Assembly: GCA_947626355.1 (NCBI GenBank)
Contig: CANQRV010000021.1
Coordinates: 1 to 40,208, forward strand
Origin: an uncultured Muribaculaceae bacterium
GTDB lineage: Bacteria > Bacteroidota > Bacteroidia > Bacteroidales > Muribaculaceae
DNA: 40,208 nt
Reading direction: 5' to 3'
Part shown: in pieces, positions 17,456-24,273 of the stretch
Numbering within the stretch: position 1 is the first letter of the stretch
Layout: the number at the start of each line of letters is the position of its first letter
Translations under genes and position numbers: made by a program
Notes under the pieces: model-generated
Told to the model about the DNA's origin: nothing
What the model saw: only the letters and a program-made list of their open reading frames with translations
The model's database searches: none

Positions 17456-17781
17456 GACGCCGGCACAGACTATTGAGAAAGGGAGAGGACAGCGACCCGA
17501 TGAGCGTGGTGAGCAACCTTTTCGACGTGGCTATGGTGTTTGCCGTGGCGCTGATGGTGGCGCTGGTGAGCCGCTACAACATGACGGAGATGCTGAGCAC
17601 GGAAGACTTCACGATGGTGAAGAATCCCGGCAAGGAGAATATGGAGATCATCACCAAGGAGGGTGAGGAGATCAGCCGCTACACACCGTCGGAGGATTCC
17701 GACCCGTCGCAGAACAAGGGAAAGCGCGTGGGCATCGCCTACGAACTGGAGAACGGCGACATCATCTACGTCCCGGAATAG
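17452..17781 (+). CDS. hmuV: Hmu DUF2149 protein HmuV (ExbD-like partner)
   Basis: This 109-residue protein has a basic N-terminus (MRRRHRLLRKGEDSDPMSVV), one membrane helix (DVAMVFAVALMVALVS) and a small soluble tail ending 'GIAYELENGDIIYVPE'. That is the DUF2149 pattern, found with MotA/TolQ/ExbB-like and CobN-like genes. The single-helix topology with a periplasmic tail resembles ExbD/TolR/MotB, so it probably pairs with HmuU. It starts inside the hmuU stop (ATGA) and is the last gene of the operon; the next sequence, 4 bases on, belongs to a truncated relic on the other strand, so no intact terminator was identified. Confidence 0.82.
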   Translation: MRRRHRLLRKGEDSDPMSVVSNLFDVAMVFAVALMVALVSRYNMTEMLSTEDFTMVKNPGKENMEIITKEGEEISRYTPSEDSDPSQNKGKRVGIAYELENGDIIYVPE

Positions 17782-17785
17782 CAGA

Positions 17786-18292
17786 CTATTCGGACCAGTC
17801 GTCGGTGCGGAAAGGCACGAGGGGCATGCCATACATGTTCTTCACCTTTCCTATGGCGAAATTGGGAATCATGGCCATCCTGATGCCGGGATATCTGCCG
17901 GAATATGCGATGGCCTGGGCCGCTCCCTCCACGGGCTGTGTCCAGAATCCTCTCAGGGGCATCTCCATGTTCGACTGTCCGGAGGCGAGCCACACCTCGC
18001 CGCTGAGCAGGTTGCGGATGGTCTTCGACTCTCCGTCGGAGTCGGAGAATGTGATCTCGAGCGGGGTGTAGGAGGCTTTCGGTGTGCGGAGCGTAAGCTT
18101 CCATCTGCCGTCGGAGTCGGCGGTGGCTGAAGCAGGGCCGGATTGCCACGACGGAGTCGCGGTAACGGTGGAGCCTGGAGTGTCCCATCCCCAGAGGGTG
18201 ATGTCGGTGTCCTGCTGAAGCACGGCGTTGTCGCCGATGATGGCTGGGAGGCGGAGTGTGGAAGCACTGGATACAGCCGCACAAGCGGCCAG
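17786..18292 (-). pseudogene. Truncated sialate O-acetylesterase (SGNH hydrolase) relic
   Basis: The minus-strand translation reads from a signal-peptide-like remnant (LAACAAVSSASTLRLPAIIG) into 'DNAVLQQDTDITLWGWDTPG' and 'GEVWLASGQSNMEMPL', the opening domain and catalytic-serine block (GQSNM) of sialate O-acetylesterases. Intact family members run to roughly 450-700 residues; this one stops after about 169 with WSE, where the family normally continues. At the 5' end the frame is broken: a TGA lies at 18293-18295 and the expected ATG is in another frame. Both ends are lost, so this is a relic. The hmuV stop lies 4 bases beyond its end, so the breakpoint sits directly against the operon. Confidence 0.75.
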
Positions 18293-18300
18293 TCATAGCA

Positions 18301-18378
18301 TCAGTCATCGATATGATCAAGAAAGTCAACGGCGTGACGCCATCGCAATATCGGGAACCGGCATACCGGCCATAAAGG
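18301..18378 (+). pseudogene. Possible AraC-type regulator C-terminal fragment
   Basis: The plus-strand frame reads SVIDMIKKVNGVTPSQYREP and ends shortly after at a TAA. 'IKKVNGVTPSQYRE' is very like the last helix of AraC/XylS DNA-binding domains ('FKKxxGxTPSQYR'). No matching upstream domain is present, so it can only be a fragment, perhaps of a regulator that once stood beside the esterase relic. A run of nine G follows at 18377-18385. The stretch is short, hence modest confidence. Confidence 0.38.
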
Positions 18379-18403
18379 GGGGGGGATTTCTATGCTGTCG
18401 CAG

Positions 18404-18763
18404 TCAGTAACTGGAGATGAAGACGGAGACGTCGCAGGTGGCGTAGCTGAGGCCGAAGACACCGGCATCGAAGTTCGGGGAGTCGGGATAGGAGATAGTA
18501 ACGGTGCGGCCGCGTGAGGAGACGGTGACACCGCGACCGTCGGGTGTGATCTCGGCCCATATCGGGCCTATATATTCATAGTAGTGAGACGGGAGGAGAG
18601 CGGCGATGTTGATACGCGGAGAGATCCTGAACTCCGATGTATCGACGTAAGCGCCGGTGCCGCTTGAATACTGCCCCGCCTGTGTGGAGCATGAGATACG
18701 GAGCCTCACTCCCCCCTCAAGCAGATTCACTGCAGTGCGTCTTGCTGAAATATCCATCGTCAT
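18404..18763 (-). CDS. Small protein of unknown function, translationally coupled to AAA/PD-(D/E)XK copy 2
   Basis: This 119-residue ORF starts at an ATG whose last bases form the TGA stop of the upstream AAA/PD-(D/E)XK gene (ATGA at 18763-18760). The product is beta-rich with many Ser, Tyr and Gly (SCSTQAGQYSSGTGAYVD, HYYEYIGPIWAEITPDG, TVSSRGRTVTISYPDS) and a possible internal second ATG at 18757. I do not recognise a family. It has no signal peptide or membrane helix. The overlap implies co-translation with the nuclease-like protein, and copy 1 of that gene has no comparable partner. Whether it is an authentic partner or chance coding sequence cannot be settled here. Confidence 0.5.
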   Translation of the reverse strand: MTMDISARRTAVNLLEGGVRLRISCSTQAGQYSSGTGAYVDTSEFRISPRINIAALLPSHYYEYIGPIWAEITPDGRGVTVSSRGRTVTISYPDSPNFDAGVFGLSYATCDVSVFISSY

Positions 18764-20319
18764 TCGGCGGTTTTCCAGGCGGTGATGTTGCGGGTCTCGG
18801 TGGAGAAGGTGATGCCTAATTCCACCACCGGGCGCGGGGCGCCCATGAACTGGCGCGTGTAGTCCTTCTCCCGGATCTGCTCCAACGCCTCCTCGGGAGT
18901 GCCGTCGCGCCTCAGCTCGATCACATAGATGTAGTTGTGCATCCGCAGCAGAAGGTCGATGCGCCCCTGCGAGGTGTGCCACTCCGGACGGGCATCTACC
19001 CCCACCAGCACGAAGATGATGAAGAGGTTGTTCTCGTAGTGCAGCTCCGTGGCCTTGTCGGCGAACTCATAGGGTATGCCGGCCATGAACGTCCGCAGCT
19101 GCTCCATCGCCTCGTCGATCCTCCGCTCCTCCAGCAGCTTCCTGACCTCCCTGACATGGTTGTATATGTAGTTGTTGTCCTTTTCGAGATACCGGACGGC
19201 AAGGTTCTCGAAAAGCCCTTTCCTCACCTCAAGGTTGGGAATGCCGAGGCGATACCGGTCGGGCCTCTCATAGGACTTGATGGTGAGGTAGCCGGTCTGG
19301 TAAAGGAGCGCCGTCGGGTTGTCGTTCAGGATGTCGCTTGCCGACAGCGTCGTCCCCTCTACGGTCTCGTCAAACATCTCCGGAAGGAAACTGCCGCCGT
19401 TCCGGATCCGGCGCATCAGGAACTCCGGTGTGCCGCTCTGAAACCAGTATGCTCCGATCTCCCTCACCTTGAATGCCCACAGCAGGCTGAAGGGATTGTA
19501 GATGTCCGGACTTGTCTTTGCGAAATGGTAGCCGTCGTAATTGGCTTTCAGCAACCCAACGGCTCCGTCACGGTCCATACTGTATTCCTCGGCAAGACTC
19601 AGGATTCCCTCCTTGAAATATCCGGTGAGTTCCTTGTCGGTGATGCCGCATATCGCGGCGTAGTCCCTGTTCAGGGATATATCCTCGAGGTTGTTGAGCC
19701 CGCTGAAGATGGTCATCTTGCTGAAGCGGCTCACGCCTGTAAGCATGGTGAAGCGGATATACTCGTCGAGGTCCTTGATGTTGACGTAGATCGACTTCAG
19801 CAGCATGCGGTGGGCCTCGAGCCTATCTTCATCGTGCATCGTCTCGATCAGCGGGTGGTCATACTCGTCGACAAGGATCACTACCGTCTGACCGGTCGAG
19901 TCATGGGCTGCCATGATGATGTCTGCAAATCGGGAGGACAGATCCCCGGTCTTGGCCTCGATGCCATATCGTCTTTCCAAAAAGCGAAACTGGAGGTCGA
20001 GGACTTCCTCCAGGTTGCCGCCGTTGAGCGGACTGTATCTGGCGAGGCTGAGCTTCAGGACAGGATGCACCGGCCATTCCGTCTCCAGCCTCTCCATGGC
20101 AAGACCCTTGAAAAGCTCCTTCTTTCCCTCGAAATAGGCCTGGATCGTGGAGAGAAGCAGGCTCTTGCCGAAGCGCCGCGGCCTCGACAGGAAGACACAG
20201 TTGCTGCTGTGCACGAGACTGTAGATGAGCTCCGTCTTGTCGACGTAGAGGTATGAGAGCTCACGGAGCTTCTCGAAGCTCTGTATTCCTATCGGGTAGC
20301 GAACGGGGGTCTTTTCCAT
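18760..20319 (-). CDS. AAA-ATPase-like / PD-(D/E)XK nuclease family protein, copy 2 (catalytic Lys to Arg)
   Basis: This 519-residue paralogue of the gene at 6117-7673 has the same strand, domain order and near-identical ends. The Walker A-like SRPRRFGKS is at about 45-53 and Walker B VVILVDEYDHPLI at about 146-158. In the nuclease domain the block reads YVIELRRDG: Glu468 is kept but residue 470 is arginine where copy 1 and the usual E-x-K motif have lysine. Such a change often cripples metal-dependent cleavage, so this copy may bind rather than cut (inference). The start at 20319 was chosen because the conserved domain begins there and a promoter match lies at 20340-20371. It is preceded on the same strand by the ZIP transporter gene and overlaps the following 119-residue ORF. 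Confidence 0.85.
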   Translation of the reverse strand: MEKTPVRYPIGIQSFEKLRELSYLYVDKTELIYSLVHSSNCVFLSRPRRFGKSLLLSTIQAYFEGKKELFKGLAMERLETEWPVHPVLKLSLARYSPLNGGNLEEVLDLQFRFLERRYGIEAKTGDLSSRFADIIMAAHDSTGQTVVILVDEYDHPLIETMHDEDRLEAHRMLLKSIYVNIKDLDEYIRFTMLTGVSRFSKMTIFSGLNNLEDISLNRDYAAICGITDKELTGYFKEGILSLAEEYSMDRDGAVGLLKANYDGYHFAKTSPDIYNPFSLLWAFKVREIGAYWFQSGTPEFLMRRIRNGGSFLPEMFDETVEGTTLSASDILNDNPTALLYQTGYLTIKSYERPDRYRLGIPNLEVRKGLFENLAVRYLEKDNNYIYNHVREVRKLLEERRIDEAMEQLRTFMAGIPYEFADKATELHYENNLFIIFVLVGVDARPEWHTSQGRIDLLLRMHNYIYVIELRRDGTPEEALEQIREKDYTRQFMGAPRPVVELGITFSTETRNITAWKTAE

Positions 20320-20339
20320 GTCAAATACGGTATTTTCCA

Positions 20340-20371
20340 CAAAATTAACTCTTTTATCCCTCAATTGCAAA
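20340..20371 (-). promoter_or_regulatory. Bacteroidetes-type promoter of AAA/PD-(D/E)XK copy 2
   Basis: On the minus strand TTTG (complement of 20368-20371) is followed after 20 bases by TAATTTTG (complement of 20340-20347). The spacer begins CAATTGAGGGATAAAA, the same as in front of copy 1, so promoter and gene were duplicated together. The start codon is about 20 bases downstream. Confidence 0.65.
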
Positions 20372-20404
20372 TAATAACAGACGTGGTGTAAAGCCACACA
20401 TGCG

Positions 20405-21169
20405 TCAGACGAGACTCTCGATGAAGAGCATCAGGAGCACTCCGGCCACCAGGGCATAGGTGGCCGGCTTCTGATAGCCGTGGGAATGCGTTTCGGGTAT
20501 CATCTCGTCGCTGATGACGTAGAGCATGGCGCCTCCCGCTGCGGAGAGCATGAAAGGGAGAAGGGCGGCGGAGATATCTCCGAGCAGGAAACCGGCGAGC
20601 ACGCCTGTCATTTCGAGAAGGGCCACCGCGAGAGCGATCAGGGCGGTGTTGAGGAAGCGCACCCCGGCCATCAGCAGCGGAGTGACCACCACCATCCCCT
20701 CGGGTATGTTCTGAAGGGCTATGGTGAGTGATATGGCGAAGGCGTTGCCGGCGTCGCCGTTGAAGGAGACGCCTGTGGCGAGGCCTTCGGGGAGCTTGTG
20801 GAGCGCTATGGCCATGACGAAGAGCAGCGTGCGGTTGAGCGACTCGGCGCCTGCATGCCTCTCGGCATCGCCGATGCCGGAAAGATGATGCAGATGGGGA
20901 GTGAATCGGTCGAGCGTCCCGATGAGGGCCACTCCGGCAGCGACACCCGCCGCCACCTGCCACCATCCGGCAGGCCCGGTAAGGCCTACGGCGGGCATCA
21001 CGAGGCATACGATGGAGGCCGTGAGCATCATGCCGGCGCAGAGACCGAGGAATATGTCGTTCCATTTATGCGGTATTCGCCTCACTGCAAGCCCGATGAC
21101 GCTTCCCGCCACAGACGAGAGGCCGAGGCCGAGACAGCAGTATATGATCTCGTCGAGAGTTGCTTCCAT
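20405..21169 (-). CDS. ZIP-family divalent metal transporter (ZupT/GufA-like)
   Basis: This 254-residue polytopic inner-membrane protein probably imports zinc or other divalent metals. Two ZIP signature helices are visible: 'MAIALHKLPEGLATGVSFNG' (H-K-L-P-E-G) and 'ISLTIALQNIPEGMVVVTPL' (Q-N-I-P-E-G), which carry the binuclear metal site in this family. A histidine-bearing loop (FTPHLHHLSGIGD) lies between helices 3 and 4, typical of a cytoplasmic metal-sensing loop. The length and eight-helix pattern fit GufA/ZupT-type members. It is divergent from glpA, has its own promoter match at 21186-21217, and may read on into the AAA/PD-(D/E)XK copy 2 gene. Metal specificity cannot be told from sequence. 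Confidence 0.88.
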   Translation of the reverse strand: MEATLDEIIYCCLGLGLSSVAGSVIGLAVRRIPHKWNDIFLGLCAGMMLTASIVCLVMPAVGLTGPAGWWQVAAGVAAGVALIGTLDRFTPHLHHLSGIGDAERHAGAESLNRTLLFVMAIALHKLPEGLATGVSFNGDAGNAFAISLTIALQNIPEGMVVVTPLLMAGVRFLNTALIALAVALLEMTGVLAGFLLGDISAALLPFMLSAAGGAMLYVISDEMIPETHSHGYQKPATYALVAGVLLMLFIESLV

Positions 21170-21185
21170 ATCTTTGATTTTTCTG

Positions 21186-21217
21186 CAAATATAGCATTTT
21201 TACAGCCGACGTGCAAA
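21186..21217 (-). promoter_or_regulatory. Promoter of the ZIP transporter gene
   Basis: On the minus strand TTTG (complement of 21214-21217) is followed after 20 bases by TATATTTG (complement of 21186-21193), a full match to the Bacteroidetes consensus. The start codon is about 17 bases downstream at 21169. Confidence 0.62.
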
Positions 21218-21240
21218 ATATCCGCACGTTTAGCCACGCT

Positions 21241-21259
21241 TTTGCATCCGGAATGCAAA
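21241..21259. promoter_or_regulatory. Perfect 7-base inverted repeat between zip and glpA, possible operator
   Basis: TTTGCAT at 21241-21247 and ATGCAAA at 21253-21259 form an exact inverted repeat around CCGGA. It sits in the intergenic region about 88 bases before glpA and about 24 bases outside the ZIP -33 element. A symmetric site of this size suits a dimeric regulator such as a Crp/Fnr-type protein, but no regulator is identified. Confidence 0.4.
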
Positions 21260-21346
21260 CCATTGCAGAGTGAGAGGCGTTAGAATTAAAGGACGGGCCG
21301 TCGGCCTCGGGGTCCTTATAAAGCAACAAAGCAAGATACCGGAGAT

Positions 21347-22993
21347 ATGAAAAACGTCAATGCCAGGAAAGAATATGATGTGATAGTGATAGGAGGGGGC
21401 GCCACAGGCGCCGGCACTGCCCGCGACTGCGCCATGCGCGGCCTGAGCACCATCCTCATCGAGCGCCTCGACTTCACGGCGGGAGCCTCGGGACGCAACC
21501 ACGGGCTGCTCCACAGCGGAGCCCGCTACGCGCACACCGACCCCGAGTCGGCGGCCGAGTGCATCAGGGAGAACATAATATTGAAGCGCGTGGCGCGCCA
21601 CTGCGTGGAGGAGACCAGAGGCCTCTTCGTGACGCTGCCGGAAGACGGCCTCGACTACCAGAACGCCTTCGTCGACGACTGCCGGCGCGCGGGCATCGAC
21701 GCCGAGCTGCTGGAGCCGGCGGAGGCCATCCGCCTGGAGCCGGCCGTCAACCCCGACATCATCGGGGCGGTGAAAGTGCCCGACGGCTCCATCGACCCCT
21801 TCCGGCTGGTGACGGCCAACGTGCTGGCGGCGCAGCTCAACGGCGCCGACGTGCTGACCTACCACGAGGTGACGGGCTTCGTGAAAGACGGCACCCGCAT
21901 CTGCGGCGTGGAGCTTAAGAGCCGACGCAACGGCGAGAGGTCGACAGTCTACGGCAAGGTGGTGATCAACGCCTGCGGCATCTGGGGCCATCACGTGGCC
22001 GAGCTTGCCGGCGTTAAGATCGCCATGTATCCGGCCAAGGGGTCGCTGCTGATCTTCGGCCACAGGGTCAACCACATGGTGCTCAACCGCTGCCGCAAGC
22101 CGGGCGACGCCGACATCCTCGTGCCGGGCGACACCATCTCGGTGATCGGCACGACCTCGACGCGCATCCCCTTCGACGAGATCGACCGCATGGAGGTCAC
22201 CACCGGGGAAGTCGACCTGCTGCTGCGCGAGGGGGTGAAGCTCTCGCCGATGCTGGCGTGGACGCGTGTGCTCCGCGCCTACGCCGGGGTGAGGCCGCTG
22301 GTGGCCTCCGACCACGACCCCAGCGGGCGCAGCATCAGCCGCGGCATCGTATGTCTCGACCACGAGACGCGCGACGGGCTCTCCGGCTTCATCACCATCA
22401 CGGGAGGCAAGCTGATGACCTACAGGCTTATGGCCCAGGACGCCACCGACATGGCCTGCCGCAAGCTGGGCGTCGACCGTCCCTGCCGCACGGCCGAGGT
22501 GCCGCTGCCGGGCTCGGAGCCCGACGCCCGCGACGAGGAGCGCAAGGCCCACATCATAGAGCTGAGCACGGAGATGAAGGCAGCCGAGGGTCGCCACGGC
22601 AGCTGGACGGGAAAGATAGCCGCCGGCAACGACGCCGACGACGCCCTTGTGTGTGAGTGTGAGCAGGTGAGCGTGGCCGAATGCAACTACGCCATCGAGG
22701 AGCTCCACGTCAACAACCTCATCAACCTGCGGCGCCGCACGCGCCTCGGCATGGGCACATGCCAGGGTGAGCTCTGCGCCTGCCGCGGCGCCGGCATCCT
22801 CGAGCGCCACCACAAATGCACGAAGCGCGCCCTCGACGACCTCGCCAGCTTCATGGCCGAGCGATGGCACGGCATGTATCCCGTGTGCTGGGGGGAAACG
22901 CTGGTGGAGGCGCAGTTCACCTCCTGGCTCTACCAGGGAGTATGCGGCCTCGAGAAGGAGCCCCCGCGCCACGAGGAGGAGATGAACAGCTGA
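21347..22993 (+). CDS. glpA: Anaerobic glycerol-3-phosphate dehydrogenase, subunit A
   Basis: The enzyme oxidises sn-glycerol-3-phosphate to dihydroxyacetone phosphate and passes electrons through GlpB/GlpC to the quinone pool. The FAD-binding start is clear (YDVIVIGGGATGAGTARDCA), followed by 'FTAGASGRNHGLLHSGARYA', a typical GlpA/GlpD substrate-domain block. 'AYAGVRPLVASDHDP' and 'SGFITITGGKLMTYRLMA' follow, and the C-terminal extension carries a BFD-type [2Fe-2S] cysteine set (VCECEQV and GTCQGELCACR). The 548-residue length fits GlpA rather than aerobic GlpD. It opens the order glpA-glpB-glpC-glpK-glpF, with 32 bases before glpB. A possible operator lies about 88 bases upstream. Confidence 0.95.
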   Translation: MKNVNARKEYDVIVIGGGATGAGTARDCAMRGLSTILIERLDFTAGASGRNHGLLHSGARYAHTDPESAAECIRENIILKRVARHCVEETRGLFVTLPEDGLDYQNAFVDDCRRAGIDAELLEPAEAIRLEPAVNPDIIGAVKVPDGSIDPFRLVTANVLAAQLNGADVLTYHEVTGFVKDGTRICGVELKSRRNGERSTVYGKVVINACGIWGHHVAELAGVKIAMYPAKGSLLIFGHRVNHMVLNRCRKPGDADILVPGDTISVIGTTSTRIPFDEIDRMEVTTGEVDLLLREGVKLSPMLAWTRVLRAYAGVRPLVASDHDPSGRSISRGIVCLDHETRDGLSGFITITGGKLMTYRLMAQDATDMACRKLGVDRPCRTAEVPLPGSEPDARDEERKAHIIELSTEMKAAEGRHGSWTGKIAAGNDADDALVCECEQVSVAECNYAIEELHVNNLINLRRRTRLGMGTCQGELCACRGAGILERHHKCTKRALDDLASFMAERWHGMYPVCWGETLVEAQFTSWLYQGVCGLEKEPPRHEEEMNS

Positions 22994-23025
22994 CCACACC
23001 TTTTACCGAATAAAAAGACACCGAC

Positions 23026-24273
23026 ATGAAATACGACACAATCATCATAGGAGGAGGACTCAGCGGCCTCGTGAGCGGCATCTGCTGCCAGAAGAGCGGA
23101 CGCAAGACCGCCATCATCTCGGCCGGACAGAGCGCCCTGCATTTCTGGTCGGGCTCCTTCGAGCTCCTCTGCAGGAAAGGAGACCGGGAGGTCATCGACC
23201 GTCCGCTCTCCCTCGTCGACTCCCTGAGCGGGCAACACCCCTACCGGAAACTGGGAGCGGAGCGCACGGCCGCGCTGCTCTCGCGCGTGGCGCCGCTGCT
23301 CGCCGAAGCAGGCATCAATGTGGCGGGAAGCCTGGAGCGCAACCACTACCGGCTCACGCCGCTCGGCTTCCTCAAGCCGGCGTGGCTCACGCTCGACGAC
23401 TACTTCATGCTCTCCGACCCCGAAGAGCTGAAAGGAAAGAGATACGCCATAGTCAACATACTCTCCTACCTCGACTTCTACCCGCGCTTTCAGGCCTACG
23501 GGCTCGGGGAGCACGGCGCCAGGACGGTGACGGCCGACGTCAACATCCCGGAGCTCGACATCCTGCGCAAGAGCACGACCGAGATGCGGGCCACCAACAT
23601 ATCGCGCTTCCTCACCGACGCAGCGGTCGACCGTCTGGCCAAAGCCGTCAACGACGCCTCGAAGGGGACCGACGCCGTGATCATGCCCGCCGTGCTGGGG
23701 ATGTTCAGCGACGGGCCGGTGAGGCGTCTGCGCTCGCAGGTGGAGCGTCCGGTCTATTTCGTGGCCACGACCCCGGCCTCCGTGCCGGGCGTGAGGTGCC
23801 AGCTCGCTCTGCGCGACTATTTCATCCGTCTGGGAGGCACCTTCATGCCGGGCGACACCGTGGTGAAGGGTGAGCGTGAGCGCCACCGCCTGCGCCGCGT
23901 CTTCACCACCAACTTCGGCGACATGCCGCTGGAGGCCGACAGCTTCGTGATCTCCACGGGGAGCTTCTTCGGCCACGGCCTGGTGGCCACTCTGGAGAGC
24001 ATCCACGAGCCGGCCTTAGGCCTCGACCTCTACGCTCCGGAGGGGAGGGAGAAATGGTATGACAAGGACTTCTACGCCGCGCAGCCCTACATGGGCTACG
24101 GCGTGACCACCGACGCCGGCTTCCGGCCGGCCATCAAAGGAGAGACCATCGAGAACCTATATGCCACAGGAGCGCTCCTCGCGGGCTTCAACGCCCTGAA
24201 GGAGGGCTCGGGAGCCGGCATCACCCTGGCCACGGCGCTCCACGCGGCCGACAAAATCACCAGCGCCTTATGA
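23026..24273 (+). CDS. glpB: Anaerobic glycerol-3-phosphate dehydrogenase, subunit B
   Basis: This 415-residue flavoprotein subunit begins with a dinucleotide-binding fold (YDTIIIGGGLSGLVSGICCQ) and the GlpB-typical 'SAGQSALHFWSGSFELL'. Near the end it has 'GYGVTTDAGFRPAIKGETIE' and 'NLYATGALLAGFNALKEGSG', the second half of the flavin-binding site. It is needed with GlpA and GlpC for the membrane-bound anaerobic enzyme. Its stop overlaps the glpC ATG by 4 bases (ATGA), so the two are co-translated. Confidence 0.93.
   Translation: MKYDTIIIGGGLSGLVSGICCQKSGRKTAIISAGQSALHFWSGSFELLCRKGDREVIDRPLSLVDSLSGQHPYRKLGAERTAALLSRVAPLLAEAGINVAGSLERNHYRLTPLGFLKPAWLTLDDYFMLSDPEELKGKRYAIVNILSYLDFYPRFQAYGLGEHGARTVTADVNIPELDILRKSTTEMRATNISRFLTDAAVDRLAKAVNDASKGTDAVIMPAVLGMFSDGPVRRLRSQVERPVYFVATTPASVPGVRCQLALRDYFIRLGGTFMPGDTVVKGERERHRLRRVFTTNFGDMPLEADSFVISTGSFFGHGLVATLESIHEPALGLDLYAPEGREKWYDKDFYAAQPYMGYGVTTDAGFRPAIKGETIENLYATGALLAGFNALKEGSGAGITLATALHAADKITSAL

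Noticed and set aside
18377-18385. Run of nine G as a phase-variation switch.
   Set aside because: It lies outside any supported intact gene, 18 bases beyond the end of the small ORF, so a switch role has no visible target.
21230-22999. 589-residue open frame on the minus strand opposite glpA; similar long frames opposite pheT (28544-30121) and ugd (31885-33498).
   Set aside because: All are rich in His, Ala, Arg, Val and Gly in shadow fashion and cover well-recognised genes on the plus strand.
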